Positions 1 to 13,200 of a DNA stretch of 64,000 nucleotides are shown here, piece after piece. The position numbers were made by a program, and so were the translations under genes. Position 1 is the stretch's first letter; each line of letters opens with the position of its first letter. The notes under the pieces are model-generated. The model saw nothing but the letters and a program-made list of their open reading frames with translations, searched no databases and had not been told where the DNA came from. Origin of the DNA: Histoplasma ohiense (lineage: Eukaryota > Ascomycota > Eurotiomycetes > Onygenales > Ajellomycetaceae); assembly GCA_017607445.1 (NCBI GenBank), contig JAEVHH010000002.1:6540001-6604000 (forward strand), read 5' to 3'.

Positions 1-482
1 GAGCGAAGGCTTCCTCTACACTCTCTCGAACCCAGACTCCAAGTGCCGTTGATGGTGGCCAAAAGCCAGCAGCGAATACCCTGAAACGCAAAGCCGAGAC
101 TGAGCGACCTCCCTCCGGCCACATTGATCATGAGCGAAACGGCATACGAAATCCAAAGTCCCGGCCCCAACATCTCCAAACTGCCACGACCAACGGCCGC
201 TCCATGGAGCCGAAGCGGCGTCGCATTTCCAGCCCCTCGAGTGGTAGCACGACCGACTGTACCTCACCTCCCCGGAGCCTGGAGATACTTCGCCAGCGAT
301 TACGCGAAAAAGCACAGCAGTTCAAGCGGTATTATGCTTCTTACCGACTCCTGCACCAGGAGCTGACCAGCCACCCGGACCCACCACTGGGTGAGATTCA
401 GAAACTGGAACGACAGCATGCGCGGTTGCGGAAGATGAAACAGGACATCTGGGAAGAGGATCGGCGGTTAAGAATGGGGTAA
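1..482 (+). CDS. C-terminal part of an ELL-like (occludin/ELL domain) protein, 5' end outside the window
   Basis: The frame ending at the TAA at 480-482 is open all the way to the left edge, so about 160 C-terminal residues are visible. The first 100 or so are low-complexity and basic (a KRKAE stretch, then EPKRRRISS), like a nuclear linker. The last 65 form a charged helical region with aromatic and leucine spacing (FKRYYASYRLLHQEL, then LERQHARLRKMKQDI), resembling the C-terminal occludin/ELL helical domain of RNA polymerase II elongation factor ELL. If so, it would act in the nucleus stimulating transcript elongation. The assignment rests on pattern resemblance over a short helical segment, so another nuclear coiled-coil protein is possible. 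The N-terminus and any upstream introns cannot be seen. Confidence 0.5.
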   Translation, partial: AKASSTLSRTQTPSAVDGGQKPAANTLKRKAETERPPSGHIDHERNGIRNPKSRPQHLQTATTNGRSMEPKRRRISSPSSGSTTDCTSPPRSLEILRQRLREKAQQFKRYYASYRLLHQELTSHPDPPLGEIQKLERQHARLRKMKQDIWEEDRRLRMG

Positions 483-658
483 CCGGCCTGTTTTATGTCA
501 AAGAAATAGACCCCGTTTATTATTGCTTTTACATCTTGTGCTTTATTGAATATCATGCACATACATTATTATTCAGCCAAACATTATCGAACCTGGGGTG
601 CGCTGGTCCCCACTCTACGAATATTCCATTACTATGCTGGAATGGTATTCTTATTCCC

Positions 659-735
659 GTTTGTTGTTGTTGTTGTTATTGTTTTTGTTATTGTTATTGT
701 TACCGTTACCGTTACTGTTGCTGTTACTTTATTTG
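659..735. repeat. TTG/TTA-type trinucleotide microsatellite
   Basis: Imperfect run of GTT/GTTATT/TTACCG units, probably in the 3' UTR or flank of the ELL-like gene. Confidence 0.85.
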
Positions 736-1325
736 TTTGTATTTGGCGGATCTGGTTCGCTGCTTGCCCCTAATGTTCACGCCATCGTCAAACTTGGAGC
801 CTTACCTATATGTTGGGTGAAATACATGACATGAGTTTTATTTTCTGGAGCATCAATTGGATAGCCATGTGTCAGGATTTGATATTTACTCGTTCCCCCC
901 TTTTTATTTTTTCATATAGCCAAGAGGGCCGCTCTATATTTGTTGCCATGTGTTTTGTTCTTCTATACAAAACAGTCCGCTGCCTTTGCACATACCTGAA
1001 GATAAACAGTCGAGTTAGATTAGACAAAAAAAATAAAAAATAAAATAAAAAATTGTCAATACTCATCAAGCCCTCCTGGATTGGGGCCCCGACTAAAATA
1101 GCAAGCGAGACTCCATCCGGTATTGTACGTTCATCAACAGAGGAGTAAATTAACCCCACACCCACAAGGTCCATCGGTGTGGATCCATTCTCTCTCTCCC
1201 TCACATTTTGCTGTTTGCTGAGCCTTCAAATCGATCACACAATCTGAGACGGAGAGGCCCGATATATGCATCCACCCCTCTTGTCCACTGCCAACCCGGG
1301 CGTACTATATGATTATTATTATCCC

Positions 1326-1362
<37 letters not shown>

Positions 1363-1386
1363 GTCATCATCATCGTCATCATCATT
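1326..1386. repeat. CAT trinucleotide microsatellite
   Basis: About 20 near-perfect CAT units, interrupted twice by CGT. Confidence 0.95.
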
Positions 1387-2845
1387 ATTGCTCCCTCTCC
1401 TCGTTTACGAGGGAGTGAGTCGTAGCACTGTGCCACCCCACCCAACCCCGCTCCGCCCCGCCCCCGTCCCAGTCGCGAGCTTATGTATGTGGTTCGTATT
1501 TCTCCCATGATGGTAGGTTAGTTTACTCGTTAACCAATGGTTTTAAACACCTGGTTTTGCCTTGGTCAATTGACGTATTGCATTCCAACGCCTCCGGCCA
1601 GCGAACGCTTTGATATATATATTTTTGATATTTTTCCTCCTTTTGGCTGGCCAAAACGCTCTCTCTACTTAATGACTGTTGTAAGATCCCCTTCTCCCTT
1701 CCCCCTTCTTTCTCTCCCCTCTCTTTCTCTTTCCACCTGCGAAATCGCAGCCGAGTTGATAACTGCAATATGTGGGAAACGGCTCATTACTCTGATTTCA
1801 TTATATATATATATATACATACATACATCCCCCTTCCCCGTTTTCTCCCGTTCTCGACGCTCCTACATAGATTATGAAATGAACGTAGATCAATCTCCAC
1901 ATCCATGGACCCCCCTACTTAGGAAGTAAAAACCTGGCGGAAAAAAGAGATATATGAGATCAGGAACCACGGACAGAGGTCTATTTCTTCAATTCAAATC
2001 GTAAAGGGCGGGCCCGGGCCCGGGGCTGGGTTCTTGGCTGAAACAAAGTCGATCCGGGATAGGTGTTCTGGCTCCACGGGATTAACTGAGCAGGGTGAGA
2101 GAGAGGAAGATTGAGCAACGCTCCTCCCGTATGTTTGTTGTATGGGAGTGGTGTAATTGATCGTTGAGATTCGGTTTGACAATGGGGAAAGACATGGCGT
2201 GGTGAAACATTTTGTTCGGAGCTCCCATGCACTTTGATGGTAACCTTGATCTATATCACAGTGCACTGATGTCAATCCTTGCCAGATGGACTAGCCATCT
2301 TCGATCTAGTAAACAAGCGTGACTGAGTGGACATCAAATAGATAACCTGGATGCGCCAGCATGCAGACTGAGTGAGAGCGAGACGCCAAATTCAACCCCT
2401 CCGGCAGTAAACAAAGCTGTGTCTAAGGGTTTTCGTCATTGCTTGCCGAAAGTGGCCGAGCTCGCTTCCCGTTTTGGTGGTTCCCTGGTGCCTCCATCTA
2501 CTCAACCTCTGCGCCAAACCAGTCCCTTCTCGACATCTCTAACCACTCGGCAGGTTAAATGCGAATCCGCAATATCTTCGTCGCTTGGTTTGGCATTTGC
2601 GGACCGAAGAGGAACGAAGGAGAAGAAACGAAGCCCGTTATTGAGGTCCGAACCTCAGAGCCTCCCCACCTTTCGCTACTCATCTAGCATCTACAATTAC
2701 GCCGGCAAGCAGGAGTTGAGGTTGAGCTTTCAGTCTAGTTGCCTAGCTTTGGTGAGTGCTGGGCCTTGATAGAGGCGAACGTATACCACTGTGGGGGGCA
2801 TATCGAAGGGTTTCGTTAACGGAATAAGACTACCCCGGCAGCACT

Positions 2846-5199
2846 ATGTCTTCCTACCAAGGTATAAGTCGCTCTAGAAGCGGGAAGGGGAAAAGAGAAC
2901 GCGGCCCTACGGTGTTGGTGAGTTATCAATTACTCCGTTTCTCTTATTAACCAACTCCCTAGCTGCCTAATTGGCATTTCTTGATTCTGCGGACTACCAA
3001 TTGGCATACGATTTAACTAGTGCATCTGCAACAGGTTACGGACTCTCGCGATTCCGCATACAACCCTAGACGTGGCAATACCCAAAATAGCCACTCCTCC
3101 CGCTTCATAACCGTTGATAACGTTCTCCAATACACGTCGGATATCCCCTCCATGCAACAGCGACATCCACCACCCGGCTTCCGGGGGCGACCTCGCTTGA
3201 GGCTTGGAGGGCCAGGGGCTCTAGCGGGTGCGACTACATCGACTGATCTTGGAGGATCCAGTGGCATGGACTCAAGGATGAGAGCGGTGGGGAGACTGGC
3301 AGCGGTACCACATTTACCACCTCGGTCAACCAAAACAAGTGAAAAATTGGTTTTGCTTCCGGAAACAGTGACCGAGCAGGACGAGGGCGGGGAGGATGAA
3401 GGATTTGCCCGCGCTGTAGATGAAGAGCGGGGGCCGCGGATGCGGCAACCTGTATCCAAAGGAGCACGCCGGATTATTCCTAATAGACAGCCAATGTCCC
3501 GCAAAACGCTTGGAGATTTTGATCAAGATAACGAAGCTTCGCCACTTCTGGCGGAGGAAGAGCGTCTGAAACGCCGCCGCGTGCCGCCTGAGAGAGCTAA
3601 GAGCTATGCGGAACGTTTGCCTAAAGCCCACCGCGCACAGAAGCTCCCCCGTGTGACGGCCTATTGCACGGCGCAGGGTTACAAGATTAGTTCTACTGCG
3701 GCGTTCGTGAAGGAATACCACGGCGCGAGAACGAAGTTGTATGACGACTGCTTGTATACTGCATATCATTTGCCACTATTGCCGGGAAAGGAAGGATATA
3801 GAATTCGGAGTAGTCCAATTCTGAAAAGTGCTGGGGGTAAAGCCGTTTTGGATGAGGAGATTGAGAGGAATGAGCGGAGGGATTACCATGATGAATACTA
3901 TGCGGAGGAGGATGAACATTCCTTCAAAGCCACTGGGTTTGACGATGCAGGAGCTGAAGAGCGGACAACCCAACGCGAAGGTGATGATGGTGAGAGACTA
4001 TCAGAGACAAACGGTGTAACAACCACCAATGATGAAGAACAGGGACAGAGAGGCCTGCCTGGCAGTGCGAACAAGGATGGTAACACACACAATATTCCCA
4101 CAACGATTTCCGCAGCCAGAATCTCACACAATGCATTGTCATTTTCGGAAATGTTCATCTTCAGCTATGGAGTTGTCGTCCTCTGGAACTTCACGGAAAG
4201 GGAAGAAAAGGACGTCCTAGCCGATCTTGCGTTCGCGTCTTCGGAAAGTGGGGGAGCTCCTATCGCCCTTGCAACCGCGCCGTTACCTGAAGAGGACTTT
4301 GAAACGGAGGAATTTCATTTCGAATACTCTGATCAGATATCTCGACCCCGTGTCTACAACGATATGATCACATTGCGGAGTGGGGACCATATGATCAAGC
4401 TTGCCATTAGCCACGGGATAGCGCAGAGCACAAAGCTGAGCTTCTTCGAGGAGGTTATGGCGAGACAGATGGCTGAGGCCAAAGATGTACCTAGAAGGTT
4501 GGCATTGACAGGCCACCTAGGAATGAAAAGGGAGGAGGTATTCCGCATACTAGGAAAGCTTTTTAAGAGCAGAGTTGAGGTGAATTTGTGTAAGTTTTTG
4601 CTGCTTTTCCACAAGGTTCGCGGGATGGTTGGCGGATGGTGTTTCCCCTCTGGTAATTTGGATGGAATTTTCAATGAAGGAACCTAACAAATCAATAGCA
4701 TCCAATATGCTCGATGTGCCCTCCTTTTTCTGGGATAGCGAACCCACTCTTCATCCCCTCTATATTGCCGTGCGGGAATACCTAGAGATCAAGCGCCGCA
4801 TTCAAGTCCTGAACGAGCGGTGCAGAGTTTTTCTCGACCTGGCCGAAATCCTGTCGGATTCTATTGCGGATAATCAAATGTCGCGTAAGTTTCTTCCACC
4901 ACCTTTTATTTGTCATTTGCATACCATTTCCCACGCAACACACATCTTCTCTTGATTTCAAAATGCATATGCTTAAAACCCATAACCTTACAGGCCAGAC
5001 ATGGATCATCATCGTGCTTATCGGCATCTCAATAATCGTCACCATTTCTGAGGTTATCTTGCGCTTTGGTATGTTATCTACACGGTCATCCATGACAGCT
5101 CAACCTTCCCACATGTTACATACGGCTGCGAGTCTGCAAGGCCGTCCGAATATTGCCAGTGTCAATAAAACGCATTTGAAGATTTTACCTCACATGTGA
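2846..5199 (+). CDS. RMD1/RMD8-family (DUF155) membrane protein
   Basis: Four-exon model: 2846-2917, 3035-4589, 4699-4884, 4994-5199 (672 aa). All introns are GT-AG and phases agree. The start is the ATG at 2846: its 24-codon exon ends at GTGAGT and splices in frame to the long exon, which has no ATG at its own open start. The first 220 residues are basic and low-complexity. The DUF155 domain starts near residue 230 (RVTAYCTAQGYK), with a central hydrophobic block near 417 (MFIFSYGVVVLWNF) and the conserved tail around SNMLDVPSFFW. A C-terminal membrane helix (WIIIVLIGISIIVTISEVIL, about 610-630) follows. Yeast relatives RMD1 and RMD8 were named for a role in meiotic nuclear division, and Rmd1 is reported at the vacuole; biochemical function is unknown. 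The long basic N-terminus fits the RMD8-like branch better than short mitochondrial members. An extra 3' exon cannot be excluded. Confidence 0.87.
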
Positions 5200-6230
5200 T
5201 GAGGCGGCTATGAGTGACTGGCTATATATTTTGCTTCCTTCATCGCTTACGTCGACTGTCGGATTCGTGTCCAATCATATCCTCCATACCAAAAATAGAT
5301 GGATGACGGACCACCAAGGCGGTCCTCTACTCTATAACAGAACCTTGACTCACTTTTTGCATGAATACCGAGCAAAGCATCCTTACCAGCTACGCACCCC
5401 TTCGTTTTACATGTATATATGCATATTTTTCGGCATCTGAGCTTAAGGTGTCCATGTATCAATCCCACCCAAGCTAAGTCAATTTAAGATATGAAGGTAA
5501 ATTTTATCCTTTTCATCTCTTATCCACGGCATATGATAGTCTTGCGAGCACTTGTCTCTTTCCGTTATTAATTTTATAAGGGCTTTGCATGCCTGCTTGT
5601 GCATATATCACGAGCGATATAGTCCAATGGAAAATGTTTACAACTCTGCTTTTTGATACTGCAAGCTTTTGTTTATTTTTTTGATTTCCTTAAAACCCAA
5701 GTTTCAAATACCCCGCTCCCTATTTCTGAAAATAGGCAGTCAAGCTTGCATCTAAGCATTTTAGGCCCCCATTTCCCTGCACTAGCTTCACGTACCCATG
5801 CTCATTCCAAACCATTAGCCCACCGAGAAACTCTGACTTCGTGTTGGTTAAAGATTTCGCAAAAAACAAGGTCGTATGGAGATAAACATGACCTGAAGGA
5901 GACTGATATACTCATTGCAGGGATTGGCCGATTACAAATAATGGATAAGCCGGGCAGCTCAGCTCAGCTCAGACTTATAGTATGGGCGCGGACACAACCA
6001 GCATATGGGGTCTGAGTCTATGAGGACCGCGATAGGTGCTCTAAGCGGCTCGGCTTCTCTTACCTTTCTCTATCAGGCAGTTTGCTCCGCCTGCTGGGAG
6101 GGTGTATATTATATATCTACGAACGGCAAATCTCCCCTATTATCTCCAATTCAAGTTTGCTATATCTCAAAGTTTCCTTTGGCTATTATTCACTTGTGCA
6201 AGCACCATCTTAAAATATCTAGAGAGAAAA
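5200..6230. other. Intergenic region, no gene seen
   Basis: About 1 kb between two genes on the same strand. It must hold the RMD1-family 3' end and the promoter of the adenylate-forming enzyme gene. A short CAGCT tandem lies at about 5957-5974. No convincing coding frame. Confidence 0.6.
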
Positions 6231-8057
6231 ATGGCCACATCTGTCTTTCCAGTTCCAGGCGTTGTACATGGCAAACGCATTTTAGCGACTATCATCGAGA
6301 CCCGAGCCAAAGCTGGCACCAACACTGAGCCCTGGGTCTCTGTCCCAATCGACGACAGCAACATTTCTGCGGGGTTCCGAGATATCACTTTCCAGGAACT
6401 GAACAATGCGGCAAACCATGCAGCTCGATGGCTAAGCCAAGCTCTTCCCGCGACTTCCCAACCCTTTCAACACTTTGCCTATGCCGGCCCTAAGGATCTG
6501 CGATACCCGCTCTTTGCACTTGCAGCAGCGAAACTCCAGAAAGTGGTATGTTATTTCGAGAGAACATATTCAGGAAACAATTAGGGGTAGCTGGATAAAA
6601 AGCTAACCGAGAATACAGATAGTTCTCCCATCGCCGTTGCTCACGCGGGAGGCTCAGCTGCGGCTTCTGGGACAGACGAACTGTGAACTGTATCTGCGGC
6701 CGTCGGAAATGGTTGAGCAAATAAGTAATGTTCTACGAGAGACGCCTCATGTCCAGCAAATAACCGTCCCTGGGATTGAGGATTTTTTTCGGAATGACGA
6801 AGCCGCCCCAGTGATTTATAGTAAGACTTGGGATGAAGGGAAAGGTGACCCTTGGCTGGTGTTTCACACCTCGGGAACAACGGGTATATCACTTTTTCCA
6901 CTGTCATCTCATATTCTCGAATGATCGTAGTCTAACGAGACGGTTTTCACCAGGAAATCCCAAGGCGATTACATATACCCAACAAATGATGACCACCTTC
7001 GACACCGCGGCCTCACTGCCAGACCTTGAAGTAAATGTAGTTCATCATTGGGCCCGACAAAGACTCTACACGCCACTGCCTGCGCTTCATGTAAGTTATG
7101 TTTTCTGATCAGCTTTCCTATTTTATTCTAAATATGGAGGAATACCCACAACCACAGTTTATAGGCATGATGGCGACGCTCAGCCTGACCACTTGCATCC
7201 ATACAACATGCGTTATCGGGCCTCCCATTCCCCCGACCGCCGAACTCGTGACCGATATCCTCCGCTATGGGAATGTAGCTGGGGCCCTTATAAACCCTGC
7301 TCTCATTGACGCCCTTGTTCTCTCCCAGGAGGGCCTTCAAGCTCTCCGTGAATTAAAGTATATCCATTTCGTTGGCGCTTCCCTCTCGACCAAAACAGGA
7401 AACCTCCTTGCGCCTTACACCCATGTGATTCCGGCTATCGGCAGTACCGAATCAGGCGGATATTTTACCGCTATCCACGAAAACAAAGATAGATGGGAGT
7501 ATGTCTCCTTTCAGAAGGACGCGGGGGCGGAATTACACCACCGCATGAATGGGATCCACGAACTTGTTTTCGTCCGCGGACCCCAATACCGCTTGCAGCA
7601 GATCTTCCAACTCTATAAGGATCGCCAAACATTCGAGACGAATGATCTGTTTGTCGAGCATCCGGAACATAAGGGAATGTGGAAAATCATCGGCCGCAGT
7701 GACGACTACGTTTACCTAGCACACGGGGATGGAATCCATGCTTCACTCCTGGAAAGAGAGATTGTCGCCCACCCAAGCGTCAAGTCTGCACTTATTGGCG
7801 GCCTTGGGCGTTCGGTACCTGTTCTTCTGGTGGAGCTGGTCCCTGATGCGGATGCGGAAGATGTTGATGCCGTGAAAAGGAGTCTCGAACCCTTTATCGC
7901 AAAAGCCAATGAACATTGTCATGACGTGGTGAAGCTCTCGTCCGAGCGGTTGATCATTGCCAAGAAGGAAAAGCCATTTATCACGACGATCAAGGGGAAT
8001 CCGTTGAGGTTACAGACTTTGAGCATGTATGAGGCGGAAATTGAAGCTTTGTTTTGA
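6231..8057 (+). CDS. Stand-alone adenylate-forming enzyme (ANL superfamily, NRPS-like reductase type A domain)
   Basis: Exons 6231-6545, 6619-6883, 6954-7090 and 7158-8057 (538 aa); all introns GT-AG with consistent phases. It should activate a carboxylic acid with ATP to an acyl-adenylate. Visible motifs are the P-loop-like core (FHTSGTTGNPK, about residues 188-198, formed across intron 2), GSTES near 335 (A5), NDLFV and the GRSDDYV hinge (A7/A8). The C-terminal lysine region is KPFITTIKGNPLR. Sequence style resembles the A domain of fungal NRPS-like carboxylate reductases (aminoadipate-reductase-like) more than acyl-CoA synthetases. Unlike those, it ends directly after the A domain: there is no phosphopantetheine-carrier motif or reductase in the 6 kb downstream. 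So it either works with a carrier or CoA in trans, or is a truncated descendant of a larger synthetase. No other biosynthetic gene is adjacent. Substrate unknown. Confidence 0.86.
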
Positions 8058-9477
8058 GTAGCATTATTTCCCCTTTTTCTACTGGCAGATGTCTTACCTA
8101 GGACAAAGTTGTATGTTCTGCACGATTATACGCATAACGGCAGATACTCGCAATCTACAGACGCAACCTTTTGCTCCTCTTCAGCTGGCTTAAGATATAT
8201 ACCATATGACTGGTACGGTTTGTACGGTTTTCCTGGGTCGTGGCTTTCGAGGGTCTTTTTTTTTTTATTACTGGAGATAAATATATAGATAGAGATTTAA
8301 GGTATCCTAAAGTAGCGGTAATGCAACTTCCGCTTATTGCGAATGGGCAAAATCCGCTCACCACGCTCACTTTCTTTCATGCTTGAGAGAGCTCGCTCTT
8401 CTTACTACCCGCCATCATCTTCAGTCATTGGCTTGAAAAGTATGCTTATTCATAGCAGCCGTATATTGAATTTTTCAACTGTAAGATTCAATCTATCTCC
8501 ACATATATACTCACGATAGAAAGCAAGCCATGAACATGAGAAAATTTCATGATTTTTATATCGATTGAAGTTACATTGAGAATAGGTGTGTTGAAATTGG
8601 AAAGGAATGCCAATGAAGCTGATACACAAAGAAAGCCGGAGTGGAAGAATAATTAACGGTTGGGAAGCAATGTTGAAGGAGACATATCTCGGCTGAGTGA
8701 CTTATCAGAATACAGAATACCCACAACGTCCACTGTTTAATCATGTATGTTCAAAATCCACTCATCTGAACGCTGCGACCCTCTATTTCGCCCAGTGTCC
8801 GATTCGAAGTATTCTCAGATTGCTTATTGGATTGGTTCTTCTCAGGCGAAATAATGCGTCTTAGCGAGTGAGACTACGCCTTTCGCTAAGTGAATAGACG
8901 TTTTGGTCCTTCCAATCCATCATAATGATAATATGGCTTCAACATGTCTCAGTTTGCTACGGTAAGCATATATGTTGCAGAAGGGCGAATGCTCGCAGCA
9001 GAAGGCAGAATGGAAGCTTGACGGTGGGAGGTTGTAGGTAATATGTCCCTGCAGCTGCAAGCAACCTATGGTCCCTTTATCACCCCTGCTGAATACTGCT
9101 TTGTATGTATAGTACATAGGACTGAACGTATCTTTGAAATCCATCGACAGATTGTTGAGAAAGCGTATTGAGGATCGATCGCTCAATAAGTAATTGATTA
9201 TCTAATTGATAGTTCGTGTGCGCTTCAATTCCTCGTGTAAGCTGTAATATGGTTATCGCAGTAATCTTCGATTAATATTACGATAATATTGCCGGATCCT
9301 TTCTTCTATTGAAGATCTCCTCAATGGACCTGATATTTCGATTTGTCAAAGGGCTAAATAAAGTATGTCCCATTCCATACTTTTCACGAGAGAGCAGTTT
9401 GAATTAAGCCAAGGTTGGCGCATCTCCATACATCCCCAAAGTTTGGCTCTCTTTGTATTACCAAATCTTCAACCGGC

Positions 9478-9552
9478 TTTTATTTATTTTTTATTTATTT
9501 TTTATTTATTTATTTATTATTATTATTTATTATTATTATTATTTTTTTTTCA
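9478..9552. repeat. TTTA/TTA microsatellite
   Basis: Run of TTTATTTA and TTATTA units ending in a T tract. Confidence 0.9.
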
Positions 9553-10189
9553 TTCACAACGAGAGGAGATGGAAGGCATGAATGAGAACGGCCTTGTCAT
9601 AGCCTCTCGTCACTAGTCGGCATAGCCCTTGGCTCTTTGACAAATTGGCTGTTTCCCTCTATATTCTGCGTCAGGGAAGACATTATGCCAGTCACAACTA
9701 TATATTGACTGGGTTTGCAGAATGCTTCGTACCTCACACAGCGATCTCTTTTTCTGACACTGACGGGTTATCTTCAGAGTTGTAATTAATGGTCGCATGC
9801 CTTTCCATCCAGAGCGAACTCAGCTAGAATAAGGTGTGAGGAAGATGAAAAGCTAACATCGTATAAGACTCTTAAGCAGGTGTGAAAGCGGAAAGTGACC
9901 GAGCATCCAAGCTGCATATCTGACAGATCAGGGGTTTTGGTTTAAACTCATAGCGGAGAGATGGGAGATAGAAACACATCAAGAACGATAAACTCCCCCC
10001 GTTCCAGTTCCCATGTTACTCCTGTGGCCTGAACGGTTGAAAAGAATTGGTAGCTTGTGGCGTCTCTCTCCGACCTCATCCTACGCAGCGAACACGGCCA
10101 TATTCCAAATCAAGGACTGGCGGGGCTAAAATGGATCTGAAACGAGGACCATTCCCGATCTGTCGGCTAGCACAGCCACTAAACTTAAA

Positions 10190-10280
10190 TGGAAGCTCTG
10201 GAAGGGTTCTGGAAGGGTAATGGAAGGGTAATGGAAGGGTTGACTGGAAGGATGATGGAAGGATTATGGAAGGGTCGTGG
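10190..10280. repeat. 11-bp minisatellite (TGGAAGGGTAA-type)
   Basis: Seven to eight degenerate units built on TGGAAGG(G/A)T plus two to four variable bases. No coding frame uses it. Confidence 0.85.
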
Positions 10281-13200
10281 AAACACTATGGACAGGGCGT
10301 GGCCAATAATAGCCAATAAAAGACGTCTTCCCAAAGGCTAAATTGCACGACCGGGGTTCCGACGACAGCAACTGGTTGGAACTTGACGCAATTCCGTAGT
10401 GGAGGCTGCACGTTCGAAACGAATTTGGCAGGATTGGCCTTCGTATTATTCTTGATGTGCGGAGATAGGGTGCTGACTCCGTATTTTCCAGGAAGGGGAG
10501 AGGTGGAAACAAGTTCGGATAGCGCTGACACTTCAACCCTGCCAGGCGAACAAGGAACTTTCGGCAATTGGAGCAGGAAAGGGTTTGATTGGCAGAATTC
10601 TCAATTAAGTTTAACTCTCTCCAAAATATGGCGTCATGGCCACAAAACCTTGGTGGCCTTAACACATACACATTATTGTTAGCTACTAAATATCATTATT
10701 ATGATTGTTGTTGTTGTTGTTATGATTGTTGCTATAAGTATTGAAACGTGAGGGCTGAAACATCGGCAAAAGACTTGGGCGCATCAAATACAAACTCCCA
10801 TCGTTTTTCGTGCATGTTACGCCGTCGACGCAGGAGGTGGTGAGATGAGACAATGATGACAAGGTCATTGTAAATAAAGTTAGTAGGAGAGGCAAGCACA
10901 GGCGAAGAAGCTTCGGGCGCTTTTTGACCATGGACAAGCATGAAGATGATGCTGTTGCAAGCAGTGCGCCAACTACACAGTAGAATCTGCTTATCCTGTT
11001 CTCGAAGCTCACCACCGTTAGTTAATATTTATCGTTACAAATAAGATGGAAGGGGCTTCATGCTGAGGAGGAACCGCATCTCGAAGCCTAATTCCCCATT
11101 GATGCTTTTCTTTTCCTTTCCCTCAAACCCCGAGGGACTCTTCACTCTCGCGAAAGAAATCAGCGGTCTTTACGTAAAGTGTTGGAAAGTTCCAAGGAAT
11201 CATCTATGCAAGTATCGCCAAAACACTTTCCACCGATTCTGTTATTGGATAAATTGATAAAAATAACCGGCCAGCTTTGCAGCGCCTTGCCACGGATGCC
11301 AGAAGGGTAGGCTTCTGAGCCAGTCTTCCAGTTACCTCTTCTCCAAAACGCCACATCGTCAATCCCTTCAATTGGGCTGGCTTGACAGATTCCAATTTGC
11401 CGACTTGGTGATGCAAACCGGGGAAGTCGGGCATAGCAAAATGGTTACGGGTTGGAAACGGTGTGTGACACCAGAAACCCAACTTCGGGATGGCCCGCCA
11501 GCCAGCTGGTCTGATTCAAACCACATATCTGTTGTTTACGCAGGATATTATCACCTTTCCATGCTACGATGAATAGCTGGTGTTTTGCTGTAACTTTATC
11601 TGTTTTATTACTTCATTCTATTTGTTTTCGTATTACACCAGGCTTTTCACCAGGCCAATCTGGTTTTGGAAAATGGACAAAGTTTCAAGTTACTGGTGAA
11701 TGCATGGGTGAAATAATCACTAGGTACTCTGTATCTATGTTATCTAGCGGAGTCAAGGAGTCAGAAATGGGGGACGAGCTACGCGGGAAATATACCACAT
11801 GGACACGCCAAAAGTTTAATTCTCCCCTTCTGGAAAATATTTGTGCATGAACTCCCGTGCGTGGCGGTGACATTTCGTCTCTTGGTCGCTTTGGACTCTT
11901 CCTGTTTCGGGTTAAAGGGTAGGGAAGGAGACAAGTTTTTCCTCTTCTTCTGCTTCGGGCGCGGACCGCTGAAGCAAAGATCAAGCAAGGGACACTAAGA
12001 AAAGGGGAAACCTTGAAAAGGGGGGGAACCAAAGGCCAGGAAACAAAATCCCCCTACGTTTTGACCAGGATCTCACCCCGAAACCCCCGCCAAAATTCCT
12101 GTCCCAAACAAGGAAGTTCTAAAATAAGGCTGTTCATAGACAACGAAGGGACCTGCTCACCAGCGGGCCTAAACGCCCCGGTTCCACCAGTGCGAGCCAT
12201 GGGTTGGATCATGCTGGGGCCATGGGAGCATGAAAAACGTCGCTAACTCGAGAGAGCATGGCAGGAGGCTAGAGTCCTGCGAGTTCCCCATCCCCATTTT
12301 TCTTCAGCCTTTCTAGAAGTTGAGGTTTGGGGCACTGCGCCATCATTTACATGTCTGTGTCAGTGGCTTTTTCTTTGCCATTTGGATCCACAGAATTTGT
12401 GTTGCACATGGGAAGGTCTTTGCACCCTAGTGCCGATGGTACAGCTCGCTCTAAATTATTTAACGTATAAAGGCTAAAAACGAGCTTTCGCGTGACTGGA
12501 GTGTAAAAATTTTAAACTTCTGGAAATTATGGCTTCAAAGAATAATTTTTAGTTCGCAGTTTCTTTCTTCTGCTTTTGTAGCGTAAAGTCCTTCCAAATA
12601 ATGGATCCTTTGGGATGATAGTATGTCCGAGCCTCACCGAAGTCGACTGAGGTCGTCCAAACCGACGAGGATTATGGCTTGTAACTTCAGTGTACCCTGG
12701 AGGGTACCCTCAAACCCAAACCCCCCGAAACACCAAAAGGTCTGTAAGTGCACTTCCTGGGGGAGAAGGGTGGCGTCCTGAAATTCGCCATACCTTCAGG
12801 GTGCGACACGCATTTCATCTGCCGTTAATGTCCTATACACAGGGATCATCATAACGCCAGGGTGTTATTATGGGAATGCCCCCAGAAAAACAGGAAAAGA
12901 GGAGGGAATCGGAGATTCGGAGGGAAAGTCCCTTTGTCACAACTTTCTAGATTCCACAGACCTTCGGACCATGAAGCTAGAATGCATAGATCCCAGTAAT
13001 TTTTGGCTGCGTTGTGAGCTTCCACAACAGCCCGCAACCCTGTTGAATGATGCATTCATTTGGGAGTCCCTTTTCGCAACTTCGATTAAAATTGGTTTTC
13101 TTGTTTGGAGGAGGGCTGCTTGGATCAACACGGCGGACTGACTCCACTTTGTCTGCTGTTGACGTCCTTTTGCCTGCAGGGGCATCGATCCTCCTTTCGA

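Larger units (their letters stand above)
483..2845. other. Intergenic region, no gene seen
   Basis: About 2.4 kb between the ELL-like gene and the RMD1-family gene. It holds simple repeats (listed separately), a short TA run near 1803-1817 and pyrimidine-rich tracts near 1690-1735. Open frames here are short, overlap one another on both strands and show no recognisable domain. The promoter of the downstream gene must lie in the right-hand part. Confidence 0.6.

Noticed and set aside
11569..11850. 93-codon frame with a signal-peptide-like start
   Set aside because: Hydrophobic N-terminus only; no cysteine pattern, no splice support and an overlapping antisense frame of greater length.
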